Source: Acanthosepion esculentum (taxonomy: Eukaryota; Mollusca; Cephalopoda; Sepiida; Sepiidae). From it: 64,000 nucleotides of DNA. Made by a program: the position numbers and the translations under genes. Within the stretch, counting starts at the first letter, position 1. Each line of letters begins with the position of its first letter. The notes under the pieces are model-generated. The model had not been told where the DNA came from. It was given only the letters and a program-made list of their open reading frames with translations, and made no database searches. The stretch lies in NCBI GenBank assembly GCA_964036315.1, contig OZ038492.1, positions 38,750,853-38,814,852 of the forward strand, in the 5' to 3' direction. Shown piece after piece: positions 1 to 11,535 of the stretch.

Positions 1-570
1 TGTATTGTGCGACACATGAAATTTTTCGCGTCAATTTTAACCATTCCAAAAGTATATTACCTTATTACATATTGTGAAACCGGTCACCAAAAATTGCATG
101 ATTATTAACTTCTTCAAAAAATGACCTGTGAAAATTGCGACCTGCTACTGCTCATCATAAAACTCGCACTATATTCGTATATATAGGCTACATATATCTT
201 CTTATTTCGTCATAGTAATTAACGTGTGTATTATTTGCTGAAAGGCAAATTATTTAATTTTGATTTTTAGTCTTTAATCACACTGCCTGATACAATAACT
301 TTTATATGTCTGTCAGTATGAAAAATAAAGTCTCAATGAAGAACGAAGTGATAGTTTTCTATTTCCTTTCAATCTGATGCTTATATCATTTTCCAGTCTG
401 TGTCACACTGTAAGACGGAATAAAATCGACGAGAATATAATCAATCTGTACATATGCATTAAGTACCCGACTCCTCGTGTTCTCCTCTAACTTTACAAGA
501 ACTAGATCAGGCGTCTCAGAGTCATTGTGGGTAACTAGATAAGGCCTAAAATGGAGTTCGCTAGTCATAT
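1..570. other. No recognisable feature
   Basis: AT-rich sequence. A short open frame at 386-568 (minus) has no recognisable domain and I do not call it a gene. Confidence 0.5.
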
Positions 571-1030
571 TTGGGCAGGAGCTGCCCAGTCTTCACTTTC
601 CAGTTACGACAGAGTCTAAAGACGTCTCTGGGTCATTGTGGGTGACAGATAGTTTTCCGTCCTGCAACCCCACTCTCACAGACGAGATGTAGGAAGCTGT
701 CACTAATTCTACCAAAAGAGTTCAGGTGAAATACATTCTTTAGTTCCGCCAGTTCTATCTTTCACGGCTAGGATCCGCTATGTCACATACATTGTAGCAA
801 ACCACCATCATCTCCCCCCCCGTATTCCCTTTGTGAAAAGTAAGTTCCAATGTTCTGTGGAACTGACTCCCAAGAGGATGTTTCCCCAATAACTACAATT
901 TTAACCTGTTCAAACCTAGGATTAACAGATATCTTCTCCACCTATTCGCAAAAACAGTGTCTCTTATTCTGTAGTCCTTTGCCTCCCGTATCCCCTGGGC
1001 ATCATACAGGATTTAAAAATATTTTAAAAA
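570..1030. repeat. Unclassified interspersed repeat, copy 1
   Basis: This stretch aligns along its length with 2040-2590, in the same orientation. Shared blocks include GAGCTGCCCA near 579 and 2151, ACATTCTTTAGTTCC-like text near 732 and 2306, and a CTAGGATTAA block near 919 and 2470. No intact reading frame survives in both copies, so it is either a decayed mobile element or a non-coding repeat. I do not recognise the family. It runs into a (TTA)n/(GTA)n array, which may be its tail. Confidence 0.5.
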
Positions 1031-1039
1031 TACCATTAA

Positions 1040-1069
1040 CCTTATTATTATTATTATTATTATTATTAT

Positions 1070-1103
<34 letters not shown>
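1040..1103. repeat. (TTA)n-(GTA)n microsatellite
   Basis: A compound trinucleotide array changes unit from TTA to GTA halfway. It is the source of a leucine/valine run in an 850-1146 open frame, which is therefore not a gene. Confidence 0.9.
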
Positions 1104-1104
<1 letters not shown>

Positions 1105-1797
1105 TGTATAACCTTATTTATTCAATTATTTCTACAACATATATAGGCTTTATGGATTTAAACCTTTTTCCTAACAGACTTTTTCATCAACAAGAAGGTT
1201 ATTGATTATTTAGAAAAAAAATCCTTTTTCAGAACAATAATACGGATTTCAATCGGTTTGGCTTACTGCTAATAACCTGTCATTCCTCACAGGGACAATC
1301 GCTTAGATATTTCATACATTTGTCAGGGTGTTGCAAAATGGCTCCAACTGAGGACTCACTGGAAGGGTTTCCTAAATTATCAACCCCCACTAATTGGCAG
1401 ATTCCTTAAATTAGTTGTTTTCAGCCAGATATCCGAGACCGAAAGCTCAGTTGTCGGTCTAATTCTCTTCTTTACATTACATATCTGCCTAAGAATATAC
1501 GCCAATCCTTTGAGGATATCTATACGAATGATACAAGGGTATATGAGAACACCTTTAAAATGTATGATGAATGGTATATGAGAACACCTTTAAAATTCGA
1601 GATAACCACTGCTTCTTTTGACGTACGTCTAACAGTGAAAAACGGGCTGGTTATATCACGGTCACGAATCCCATGACTCATTAGGACTGTAGGGGTACCA
1701 CATGTAGAAGTGGTGTTTCTTGAGCAAGATAGTCTGACAATGCACAACCAGGCTATAGAAACCAGTCTACCCTGCTATTTACCGATAGCATCGAGGA
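1104..1797. other. No recognisable feature
   Basis: Mixed AT-rich sequence with a short local duplication: the text ATATGAGAACACCTTTAAAA occurs at about 1541 and again at about 1576. No coding or RNA feature is seen. Confidence 0.5.
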
Positions 1798-1925
1798 GAT
1801 GACAATTCATCCCTTTCCCAGGTGTATTAGCACGTAAGTGAATATAATGGATCCTACTGGAATTCGAACTCGGCTCTCCGATTCGGCAATTAAAGTCTCC
1901 TGCTGGTTATGTACAATGCCACAAG
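1798..1925 (-). mobile_element. tRNA-type SINE fragment
   Basis: Read on the minus strand, it holds GAGAGCCGAGTTCGAATTCC, the promoter B-box region (GTTCGAATTCC) found in the other SINE copies here, followed by the TTACGTGCTAATACAC...GGGAAAGG body. The 5' tRNA-like half is poorly preserved. Same family as the copies at 10.1, 45.5, 52.1, 60.3 and 63.0 kb. Confidence 0.6.
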
Positions 1926-2039
1926 ACTGAAAATAATTTAGATTCATCACCATCGAGCGAACGGTGAATTTTAGTCTCTTGCGATGAACTTTTCTCAGGG
2001 AGGTCCCGTACCTTGAGTACCTAATCGGACTGAAGTTCA

Positions 2040-2590
2040 ATGGCGACCTCTATTGGGAATCATACATCGATCCATCGCTAAATGATGCTGTATCTGATTC
2101 AGACCAGACCAGGCCGAAAATACAGTACTGTTGACATATATGGTTATGAGCTGCCCAATCATCACTTTCCACTCTCGATAAACTCCAAACGCGTCTACGA
2201 AGCCTTGTGAGTCATGAATTCTTTTCCACAGTACAACCTCTTTCCCACAGACGAAACATTGCAAACCTTTCGTTAATACATCGCCATTTCCATAGAAATT
2301 GATCAGACAAATTATATTCCTTAGTTCCATCTGTTCTAAAAAGTCGCCATGCCACCACATTTGTAATGAACCACCATATTTCATTGATGAGAACAGCTTC
2401 TTCTCACGATACATGGTGTATTTAACTCCCATGGTGATACCTGCCCGAACACTTATCATCTTTATCTGATCAAGGCTAGGATTAAGCGTTATCTTCTCTC
2501 CATATCATCATATACTCTGACTTTTACCTATTACTCAGTATCCTTTTCACTTGTATGACTCTTGGGCCTTTTACAGGGTTAACATCATAT
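2040..2590. repeat. Unclassified interspersed repeat, copy 2
   Basis: Diverged homologue of 570-1030. A 140-residue open frame lies on the minus strand (2037-2459), but the matching region of copy 1 is broken by stops and I recognise no domain. It may be a decayed transposon coding region. Confidence 0.45.
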
Positions 2591-2929
2591 TTTTTCAAAA
2601 GACGGCCAATAAGAAAAGGTGATGTCTTTACATCCAGTTTATATATTTTTGTCCTTTAAGACAATTACATATTTTTTGTCCGAGGGTAAAAATGGTTTGC
2701 TGCAAAAAAATTATAGTTTCTCTTTATAACATTATATCTTACATATATTTCCACGGATAATTGCCTTTTTGCGACACACACAATGAGAAGAAAAAAGAAT
2801 CAAGTACTTCTTTTTATTTAAGACAACTCAGAATATGTTTGTGAGACATGGAAGTTCGCTTTATTATCGACATTACATTTGCTATCATTTTCTATTAAAC
2901 GGCTGCGAAAATATATGCTTATATACTTA

Positions 2930-2933
<4 letters not shown>

Positions 2934-3016
<83 letters not shown>
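2934..3016. repeat. (CA)n-(TA)n microsatellite
   Basis: Dinucleotide array switching from CA to TA. It produces the His/Thr and Ile/Tyr runs of an apparent 2835-3089 open frame. Confidence 0.95.
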
Positions 3017-3017
<1 letters not shown>

Positions 3018-3217
3018 CATGTGAAAGTTTCTATTAACATTCTTACTATTTACGAAGTATATCTTCACGCAAGAGTAATTTTCTGGTAATTGTATCTCTG
3101 TCGAGGATTTTACTTATTTTTATTTTTTAGAAGGATATGTATATTGTTTAACAGATATCGATACTCAATGCTGAATCCTCGGGGCGAGTTCAAATCCTAT
3201 GAAAATCAATTCTTTTA

Positions 3218-3975
3218 TCAAGTTCATCCAAGCAAGGTATTAAAGCCACTGAGACACAAGGGGTTACTGGGTGGGGAAGGATTAGAAAACAGAAACACCA
3301 CTAAGGAGTGTGTAAAGAAGAGTACTCAAGAGGACACTAGATAGCGATTGGCATTTGCATTTAAATTTTTCAAGATTAAAGTTGGGTGAAAAGCATAGAA
3401 CCGGAAGCGAGGTCTCCAAGCGAGAAAAGAAACTGTTAGCTTAGAACTTACGGCTACATTTAACCAACTTAACTGTATATCGATGAGACCTCGTCGACTG
3501 TCTAGTACTTCGCTTATATTCATAAAATCTAGGTACCATAGAGAAGAGATCATCCAAACAATAACCATTAAAGTATTTATAGAAAAGGCACAGAGAAACA
3601 ACATTACGGCGGTAGGAAAGTGGCTGAAGCCGAGAGGCCAGATCAGAATCAGTAACATTGCGGATTCATCTCTGGATTTTATCAAGACTTTCTAAATATA
3701 GAGCAGGAACACGGAACCATATTTGCCAGCAATATTCTAAGCATGCACGAATGGTAGACTTATAGATATGTAAGATAGATTCTGGTGAGAAATATTGTCT
3801 AGAACGGCACAGTGAATCAAATATCTTGGCAGCTGACTTATCAATGGATTCGATATAGTCTTTCCACTTCATATCAGCTGATAACATTATCCCGAGAGGG
3901 TAAAACGAGTCACTCTCCTGGAGGTTAATATCAGCCATGTTGAAGTTAGGCAGATGGAGTCTCTCAGATGACTAA
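3218..3975 (-). mobile_element. Jockey/CR1-type LINE 3' fragment (J1)
   Basis: On the minus strand this is the C-terminal part of a non-LTR reverse transcriptase ORF. A frame at 3666-3938 carries the post-RT block with YIESIDKSAAKIFDSLCRSR and SILHIYKSTIR. The rest continues in another frame (3326-3685, with SLWYLDFMNI), so there is at least one frameshift. The 3' end (3218) is the family's terminal CTTGCTTGGATGA-type sequence. The 5' part with the catalytic motifs is absent, so the copy is dead and 5'-truncated, as is usual for LINE copies. Confidence 0.75.
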
Positions 3976-4128
3976 TAGAGGTTTGAACTACTTGTGTAAT
4001 TAATGTATAGGGATTCTTACAAGAATAATATACAATACAGGAAATAATGATAGTGAGCAGGTACACGCACAAAATAACAGAGACCGATTGATTTGCAATT
4101 CAAGACAACATTTATTAAGCAAAATAAC

Positions 4129-4416
4129 TGTTGAGTCTTGACTCAATGTTGAATCTCGCCTATTGCATGGAATAATAATGCAACACAAAATGTACTTGGA
4201 ACAAGAATGTATTATAACAAGAAAGTGTACACAATAAGTACATATAGTATTTCTGTATATTTCTGGGAAGACGTTCCTGGAGAATGTGTTGACTAGTCGC
4301 AGTCGATCAGAGTCTCTAGTTGGGTCTCGTGATTCCACTTTTGCTCTCTTCCGGTACCAACCATTATTTATATAGTTGATAGTCACCTATGCAGATTAGG
4401 TGGATCCTACACAACA
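4129..4416 (-). mobile_element. Solo LTR, copy 1
   Basis: A 288-bp unit begins TGTTGAG and ends ACAACA, the TG...CA termini of an LTR with a short TGTTG/CAACA inverted repeat. It is flanked by perfect 5-bp direct repeats ATAAC (4124-4128 and 4417-4421), the size expected for LTR-retrotransposon integrase. A TATATAAATA box lies near the start when read on the minus strand, which suggests transcription in that direction. No internal gag/pol is next to it. A second copy at 44320-44606 is collinear. The parent superfamily (Gypsy or BEL) cannot be told from the LTR alone. Confidence 0.85.
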
Positions 4417-4421
4417 ATAAC

Positions 4422-5064
4422 AAATAAAATGAAAATTGATGAGTTTATTTTCCTAGAAGTAAATTGCATAAACAAGGGAAACTATTAATGAATGTATTTG
4501 AGTGTAACTTGCCTGTGTAGGTGTGTGCATCTGTGTGAAGCGTTCACGGCACTTTTCGCTTCAGTGTGAATAGTTCGTGGCACCCACTTCGAAAGGGGGA
4601 AAAGAGGAAGAGAAGTACTTTAAGAGTTCGCGTTTTTTATACCACTAGGGCTGCTGATGATACTATGTTTATTAAGAGCTGCTGCTGATAAAATATTTAT
4701 TAAAGCACTACAGAGGAGTTGAAATTAACAAGCCATCCTTTGCCTCTGTTAACAACAGAGGGCAAGTCGTTTTTGATATATTTTGTTTATATTGATGGTA
4801 CTCTCCTGACATGTTTTAGACTTCAACAAAGTGCACTTTTAAAAATCTCTTAATAACTGGTTCGACGAAGAATCTTATTAATATGTTTGTCTGTAAATTT
4901 CATGTTCTTAATCAGGTCTATATATATATATATAGTCTCCATATTTTTAAAATGTGACTGTCACTTTTCCACGAAAACATTCTCACTATGAGTTGTCTGT
5001 TACTTTTGTTAGTGTGACTAGTAAAATCCCCAATTACATTCTGTGCATTGTTCTCGATGTTAAT
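4422..5064. other. Non-coding, one small hairpin
   Basis: No gene is seen. At 4740-4763 there is a short near-perfect inverted repeat, GCCTCTGTT/AACAGAGG. Confidence 0.5.
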
Positions 5065-5345
5065 CATACAGTCTTTTCAGTAATAAACACGAATTTCATC
5101 GAGCACCTGGATGGAAACAAACTCTTGAGCGACGAACAGCATAAGTTTCGATCAGACCGATCCACTGCTGATGTCCTAACTACCATTACACACAGAATCA
5201 GTGAGGTCTTTGGCAACACAAATATAGTAAGGACCATAGCATTAAATATCTTTAAGGCCTTCGAAAAGGTGTCACACAAAGCTTTGCTACACAAGTTCTT
5301 CAAGTCATCTCTTCATCTGTCGGGAAACTGTCCAGCATTCTACGC
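5065..5345 (+). mobile_element. Jockey/CR1-type LINE RT fragment (J0)
   Basis: An open frame (within 4954-5352) carries the N-terminal RT blocks of a jockey-like element: EHLDGNKLLSDEQHKFRSDR (fingers) and RTIALNIFKAFEKV (motif A). In functional relatives motif A has a catalytic aspartate where this copy shows N in LNIF, and AFDKV where it shows AFEKV, so the active site is gone. The frame slips after LLHKF. This is the only 5' RT piece of the family here; all other copies are 3' parts. Confidence 0.7.
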
Positions 5346-6335
5346 CATATAGAAGAAATGATATTTCATAGAATTTATCACATTTTTCTCAGATTCTTGT
5401 TTGTTTAGTTTTTGGAAGACATTTCTCGTTATTCTATTATGCCTTTATTAGTTAAAAACCCTTCCAAGATATTTACATTTGTGTACTTATTCGATTGTGA
5501 GTCTCACGTCTTGGATTATTCGTCTTGCTGATAACCATCTATTTTGTCTATTTACATTAAATGAATATTCCTTTCTTTATGTAGGTTTAATTAAACTGAT
5601 TCAGCTTCAGAATATCCTTGGAAGTTACTCGTGGAAAACACGAATATATGTTTAGCTAAGCAATTTCAAGAAATAATTGACTTCTATGTCAAGATTCTGA
5701 AAATCTTTCGTCACGTCATCTCAATCGACTTGAAAATAAATTCCATTTGCTCTTAACTTCATTAACTGCAATGATAGGAAAATTATCGAAAGTTTAGCAT
5801 TTAATTTTATTACGACATCGGCATCGCCTTAGTTAATATTAATCATTTAATATATTAATATTAAAATACAATTGCATTATCAGTAATTATTAGGAATTAT
5901 ATAGCCTATATCACAATTAATATTTTACCAATATTTTCAACACTGATAATCAATGAATAGAAAATTATCAAGATCATGAAATTAGTATTTTTTAAATAAA
6001 CTTTATCATTATCACCATTATAATTGATATAATTCCTCGCTAATGCCATTTAAATGTAATTTTCGGGCTGATACTGTCCACGATATAATTAAACAGTTAA
6101 TTGATTTTCCTTTTCTCTGTTCAGAGCGACGCCATTAATGCTTGCTAACAGTGAGTGACTATTTATTGACGTGCTCACAAAGATCTTAGTATGGCCCATG
6201 GCCCAGATTAGAGTGGTATTTCTGTGTTTACATTGGATTAGTGACAAAATTGCTCTGTCTCAATACACTTCTCTTTTGGGAAGACAATGATGTCGGGTTA
6301 CGACAACCTCGTTCGAGTCAGCACGGTAGAATAGG
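5346..6335. other. AT-rich sequence without recognised features
   Basis: About 1 kb of strongly AT-rich DNA with no open frame of note, no tandem array and no SINE or LINE signature that I can see. Confidence 0.5.
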
Positions 6336-6374
6336 CTGATAAAACTATCTGTCTATATTTCTTAGATGAGGTAT

Positions 6375-6781
6375 TATGTACTCTATTTACATTATTCGGA
6401 CTATTGTCGCCATATTTATTACAACGTTTCGGCCGTTGAAATAAACCCTTTATTTCGCTCACTGAGGTAGACTGTTCTAGTTCCACATGGCACAGTGGAT
6501 AAAGGAGTTTGTTAGATCCAGTGACAGGACCCAAAGAATCTGAGTTCAATACGCGGTTATGGCAGTGGAAAACTTGGAGAGGGGAATTTACAGGAAATAA
6601 CTGATAACTGACATCCATCAAAACATGGTACGTGGAACTAGAACAGTACACCAGTGAGCGAAATAAAGAGTTCAGTTCGACATTCCAACTACCTGCAGAA
6701 GGCCGGAGCATACAACGGCCGAAACCTTGTAATAAATATGGCGACAAAGATGAGGACAATAGTCCGAATAATGTAAATAAT
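6375..6781. repeat. Large imperfect palindrome of a hairpin repeat family
   Basis: Left arm 6375-6486 is the reverse complement of right arm 6626-6781: AACGGCCGAAACGTTGTAAT-type text, TAGTCCGAATAATG and GTGGAACTAGAACAG occur in opposite orientations. The roughly 140-bp centre holds a tRNA-like unit. The same repeat occurs singly at 12035-12310 and 52975-53170, and as antisense fragments at 10703-10874 and 11536-11706. Each sense copy holds a TGMAGAAGG - stem - CGAAAC hairpin. Confidence 0.7.
6487..6575 (+). mobile_element. Short tRNA-like SINE unit
   Basis: Contains CACAGTGGATAAAGG (A-box-like) and GAGTTCAATAC (B-box-like, fits GWTCRANNC) about 50 bp apart. The same unit recurs at 11924-12002 and, inverted, at 52840-52920, always next to the hairpin repeat family, so the two probably form one composite element. 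Confidence 0.5.
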
Positions 6782-7512
6782 CGCTGTCGATGTAAATATT
6801 TCAGTCAAATTACTCGATAAATTAAATGAATAGAAGTACATTGGAATTGAAATTGAAAAAATAGCGAATCTCAGACAATCCAAAATGTTATTTGGAGCAC
6901 AAGTAGCCATAAGAAAAATTACGACGAATTATTTTTCTCAAGTTCCTTGTCTACCGAGTATGACCGAAATGCATTTATATACACTTTTCGTGACATGTAG
7001 GGTAACAACATGACCTTATATAGATCGCACTCGTGGGTCGCTAGACACCTAAATCGAAAGCAAAGCATCATTTATAAATTGTTGCTTTTTTTACCAATTT
7101 AACGATTTACTGACTCATGATAATTATAAGCAGGTTTGTTTTTTAATCATTTCACCCCAAGCAAGGCAGTAAAGCCACTGGCACTCAAAGAATGTGAACG
7201 AATAAGAGAAACATTATTAAGGAACAAGAACACAAAAAGAAGAGAAATCCAGAAGAGGAATTATGAAGAGGAATTAAGAAGACAATAGATAACGATTGAC
7301 ATTGTGTTTTTTTTCAGATCAAAGTTGGCTTGAAAGCATGGAGTCGGAAGAGAGTTCCACAAGCGAGATGTGCAAACTATTAGCATCGAACATACGGTTG
7401 CTTCTAGACAATTCAACAATAAATAGATGAGACCTTGTTGCCAATCCAGTGCAGTGCTCAAATTTATCAAATCTAGGTACCGTATCAGAACAACTACGAT
7501 GAAACATGTCAA
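6487..7512. repeat. Segmental duplication, copy A
   Basis: This kilobase is collinear and nearly identical with 11924-12916, including SINE unit, hairpin repeat, the unique-looking middle (6820-7130) and the antisense LINE fragment. The main difference is a ~12-bp deletion in the second copy near the sequence TATATACATGTAGGG. Similarity ends at 7512, exactly where a young LINE begins in copy B. Confidence 0.8.
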
Positions 7513-7545
7513 GCCAAAGATTTTCAGACAAGAGAAGGCCACCTC
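7153..7545 (-). mobile_element. Jockey/CR1-type LINE 3' fragment (J2)
   Basis: Antisense copy. The 3' terminal CCTTGCTTGGGGTGAAATGA lies at about 7152-7171. Decoded pieces include RYLDLINLSTALDW and SRLWNSLPTPCFQANFDL in 7261-7542 (minus), matching the C-terminal part of the family ORF. Frame is lost in between. Confidence 0.65.
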
Positions 7546-8105
7546 CGAACTCTCGCCTTGCGATCAGAAGAACGGAGCCGCAGACAGACTCTCGTATGCT
7601 GCATGTGACCGAACGGATATAAACACGGCCACTCATAGCTGAGATGTTTGGAGGGAACTTACTCCTGTTAGTAGGCAAATCCTCGTAGGCGGATATAATG
7701 AAATGATAATGACTATAAACGCTCATTAATATGTTTAATCACTTTAATCGGCTCCTTGCATAGAGGAACACCTGTGCCTCTTAATAAGACTTGTTTGCTT
7801 GTTATTTTATTCTCCGATCATCAGTGAGAAAGAGTAGAACGTGGATTATACTATAAAACCAATATGTAAGTTACTAGCAAAGAGAACGAGAAAGATGCAA
7901 ATTTTTATGTGACGATCACCACTTTCCACAACTTCCGAACCTTTGTAGCTTTTAACCATGTTTGCTTATTCTTACTAGTCTGCCAACTCTCAGCTATCCA
8001 TGTGCACAAGCTTGTTAGGAAGATTTACGCCGTCTGCCTCTGTTGTCTTCACTGTACCTTGTGGATATCATTTTCTCAAAGTACCCTTTGCTATTTGTTT
8101 TAAAA
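7546..8105. other. No recognisable feature
   Basis: No coding, RNA or repeat signature is seen. Short open frames here show no known motif. Confidence 0.45.
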
Positions 8106-8109
8106 ATTA

Positions 8110-8660
8110 AAACTCCCTCATTTTGATTGAAAGCATAGATGCCGTTTCTGTTTCCATTTTCCTTAAAACTTGTTGCTTACTTCATCCATCGATGGTATTC
8201 TCAGGATCCTTCTGTAGCACCTCATCTCTTTTGTGCCCCTCAATGAAATTCTGACAATAATAAAAGTCTTTATTTTTCAGATATCTTACAAAAGACATAC
8301 TTATACCTTTCTACCAGTTGGAAATAAAAGGGTGTCCTTTCTAAAACGAAAGACAGTCACTTAATTCATCCCATGCTCAAGAGATAATAAGTTTCGCTTT
8401 GGTTATTCGTCACAGCTAGGAAGCGAATACTTCTTATACTTCTTCTTGTGCCGTGTTCCTTCGAAAGGTTGGGGATAATGGCTCTCCACATTTCCGCGTC
8501 CTTTAGAAATTTCATTAAGTTTTGTCTTTTTGCTATATCCCCTAATTCTTGTTCTGCGAACCATTTACACCAGCTGATTAGGTAGGTTATAAGATATTTT
8601 TCAGTCCCACTTGCCTTCAATAATTCTTGTGAGTTATAAAATTTCCAAGTTCTCTTTCCT
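8110..8660 (-). mobile_element. RTE-like LINE C-terminal fragment (T1)
   Basis: Minus-strand translation gives pieces such as QELGDIAKRQNLMKFLKDAE and MWRAIIPN (open frame 8366-8620), typical of the end of a LINE ORF with an EMWFYRR...EFLGH...WLAEQGLG...MWR layout that is better preserved at 43.2-43.5 kb. Many stops and frame changes. A similar but weaker stretch continues to about 8990. Confidence 0.5.
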
Positions 8661-8989
8661 CTTTATACTCCCTAGCATTTTAAACTGTCTCTTCCTGATG
8701 TTAAATATAAGTGTACACTTTATTTCCATGTTTGTCTAAAATTTCGTTTTTTCTGTTAAATCTATGGTATTCTCAGCTTCCTTCTGTACATCACTGTCAT
8801 AATTCTTCACAGATTCCTTTAATTTACTATCTGCGAATCGCCATGCATTCTCGGAAAATAATTGCCATGATAGATACTGGAACAACATGAATACGACTTC
8901 GTGAATATCAGTTCCGATAATCCAGTGAAAAGAACGTTCAATGTGACTGGTGATACCTTCAGTCGCAGGTTTTGAATTAAGAGTTACCA

Positions 8990-9480
8990 TTTCCTTGAAC
9001 TGAAATGCTGAAAAAATACGTTTATTGAACATTAAATATAACTTTTGTTAATACCACCAAAATTTGCAAGAAACAAAATATACTGTGATCCCTAAAGTGG
9101 GAGGTTTTCTTTGGCAAATTCAGTTTTTATTTTAGAGTGACAAGTGTAGCTCAGAATAGCACAACGCTTGACACTGCATGAGCATGCGCATCTACAACCC
9201 CGTTACGAAGTGTAACAGTCCCTGTGCCAGTGCAGAAAAGGTGGCGCAGTGTTCATGGGCCTCGTGGTTTAATAGATACCAAAAGCATAAAAAATTACCA
9301 TTCCAAGATTATAAGTACGGTCTCTGTGGTAGATACTCACAGAAGGTGTCGTCCTTCAACATTCAGATTGGAAGTAAATGTGCAAAACGTAGAGGATATA
9401 CCCAGGCGATTAAAAATACTGGTGAGCAGAGATGATGCCTATGTAACACTTTAAAAGTGTACGGTACTTCAACCATTATA
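8990..9480. other. Unassigned; overlapping short open frames
   Basis: Two overlapping plus-strand frames (9178-9435 with 85 codons, 9224-9454 with 76) occur here. The first contains YQKHKKLPFQDYKYGLCGRY; neither has a domain I recognise. This could be a decayed coding fragment of a mobile element. I would not call it a gene. Confidence 0.35.
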
Positions 9481-9559
9481 CTGTTAATTTTTTTTTTAAA
9501 TAGACTAATAATAAATAAAGTTATGAACAATTTAAATTGTTAATAAAGTTTATTTATTT

Positions 9560-9975
9560 AACTTGCAATATAACCCGACTTCGTCCGGTTGTTTCATTAC
9601 TGGGAAATTTTGCCGCTCAATTGGAGCAGTTTAAGTTTAAAGTCAACCCACCTGAAAATCAATAATAATAACAATAGATTTCAATACTCTAAATTGATTG
9701 TAAGGTCTTTTTTGCAGACATTAAATTTTACCTTTGACTTTTGCCCAAGGTGTAAAAAAAGAGTTTTTTTTTCGATTTTTCACCTTCAAGGTTGTAAATT
9801 TTCCAGCCTGCTTGGACTCAAAACCGGCAGTGAAGTATTATCTATCAAACAAAAAAAAATCATGACAATCGGATGAAAACTGTGGAAACGCATATACAAT
9901 ATCTGTTCACACACACACACAAACATACATACAGACACACATTTTGAGAATTATAGATATAGATGAAGTTATAAA
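9560..9975 (+). repeat. Interspersed repeat with CT-rich hairpin start, copy 1
   Basis: Collinear with the reverse complement of 27480-27960. Shared blocks are TTTCATTACTGG near 9590, TTGGAGCAGTTTAAGTTTAA near 9619, GACTCAAAACCGGCA near 9814, and CACACATTTTGAGAATTATA near 9936. Non-coding, with no terminal repeats recognised. Family unknown to me. Confidence 0.65.
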
Positions 9976-9991
9976 TAATCTTTACACCCAA

Positions 9992-10108
<117 letters not shown>

Positions 10109-10122
10109 AATTGATAAATACT

Positions 10123-10460
10123 GTAATGGGTAACGGCTCAGAATTAAGAATCGGAGAGCCGAGTTCAAATTTCAGTCGAATTCATTACATTCTAAAAGGT
10201 ATGGAAAGGTATGAATCTTCTTTTTCTCCCCCCAAAATTCGTAAATTACAGGACAGAGTGGGTTTTTAGCCTTGGTTGGCAACCGGTCTAGGAGAGGTAG
10301 AACTCTGTTTTAGGACGTTTTGGCATATTGCCACCAGTTCTCTGAATCGGCTCTTTCAAAAAGTGTGTTTGGTTCGGCAGAAGACTTCGGCACCATACTC
10401 AAAAGATATATGTAGCTGTCTTTCTAAGAACTCAGTTGCTGGACTCCCATACATCGAATA
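10123..10460 (+). mobile_element. tRNA-type SINE
   Basis: GGTAACGGCTCAGAATTAAG, then GAGAGCCGAGTTCAAATTTC (B box GTTCAAATT) and the conserved 3' body (GGTATGAATC, ACAGGACAGAGTGGGTTT, TAGCCTTGGTTGGCAACCGG). It ends at a (TA)n array. The 5' A-box half is cut by the preceding (GA)n array. Confidence 0.65.
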
Positions 10461-10476
10461 AGGAAGGAAGTGTCCA

Positions 10477-10477
<1 letters not shown>

Positions 10478-10526
<49 letters not shown>
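10478..10526. repeat. (TA)n microsatellite
   Basis: Pure TA array directly after the SINE. Confidence 0.95.
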
Positions 10527-10529
<3 letters not shown>

Positions 10530-10702
10530 CTATCACTTGTACATCCTTGTTTTAAATGCTCTGGATGGAGCCATTGGGTATAGTAGTCGTGACTCATGGA
10601 GGCACAGTCTTATGGGTAAAGCAAACTCGGATGAATTACACCACGGAATTTGTGAAGACTGGTGCTATATCGAGTCTAATTCGTTACCTCTTCGTCATCG
10701 AG

Positions 10703-10874
10703 GTCGATATCTGTTTATATTTCTGAGATGAAGTATTATGTACATTATTTACATAATTCGGACTACTGACCTCATCCTTTTCGCCATATTTATTACATTA
10801 TAGACAAAGATCACCATTGGAAAATTCATAAACTTCAGGAATCAGCACATATCCTAGGCTACAAAAATCTCCTG
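10703..10874 (-). repeat. Hairpin-repeat fragment, duplicate 1
   Basis: About 170 bp, nearly identical and in the same orientation to 11536-11706. It includes antisense text of the hairpin family (GAAGTATTATGTACATTATT, TTCGCCATATTTATTACAT), then TAGACAAAG and GGCTACAAAA. Confidence 0.75.
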
Positions 10875-10984
10875 ATATATATATATATATATATCAAACA
10901 CTAAAATATATATGTTAACTCAAACACTAAAATAGCGAAAATTCTTTACTCTGTTTCCAAGAACCAAGAAAATCTGAAATCGAT

Positions 10985-11290
10985 TTAAGCCGTATTAATG
11001 CCGAAAATGTAAATGGACAGTCCACAGAAGAGGCAGCAACATTGATATCAAAATCAAAAAAGAAAATTGGAAAAATCGAGATTGAATGTAAAAACAAGTC
11101 ACTTCATGGAAAATACAAATGATGTTGATATGACTGAAACATAGCATTGGATTTCTTTGACCTGGAATCCGAGACAGAAAGGTTTATAATTTCAAAGGAA
11201 GATCAAAGTCTATCAAGTAGAAACTATCAAAATAAAATTCCGACAACATGTCAGCCCCCGACGCAGATTTTGTGATTTAATTCCAGAAAA
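10985..11290 (+). pseudogene. Decayed restriction-endonuclease LINE fragment (R1)
   Basis: Weak but ordered similarity to the segment between RT and endonuclease of the 19-22.7 kb element: NKSLHGKYK, then (other frame) ESETERFIISKEDQSLSSRN, then YQNKIPTTC, corresponding to the KGETEGFIIAAQDQCLLTRN region of the better copy. Several stops and shifts. It belongs to a different subfamily. It lies between the two 170-bp duplicates. Confidence 0.5.
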
Positions 11291-11535
11291 TATTGATTGA
11301 TTACGGCCGCGCTACATGCTCTTAACTCCAACTGAATAACTTCCACAATTTCAATATAGAATAGGAGAAAAAATTAGTTATCAGAGAAGCCGAATTCCGT
11401 ATCATCTGAAGAGAATGAGTGTGAGGAATTTTCCGGTTCACACAGATTTAACAATAGAAGCCGTTGAGACGGATATCATTGTCAGTCAAAGATTTGTCGG
11501 CAAACCGTTCTTGGTTATTGCACTAACAATCCCTG

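Noticed and set aside
4740..4763. Hairpin as a transcription terminator
   Set aside because: No bacterial context, and no T-run placed as in an intrinsic terminator.
9178..9454. Small cysteine-containing protein gene
   Set aside because: Two overlapping frames with no signal peptide or recognisable motif; too little evidence.
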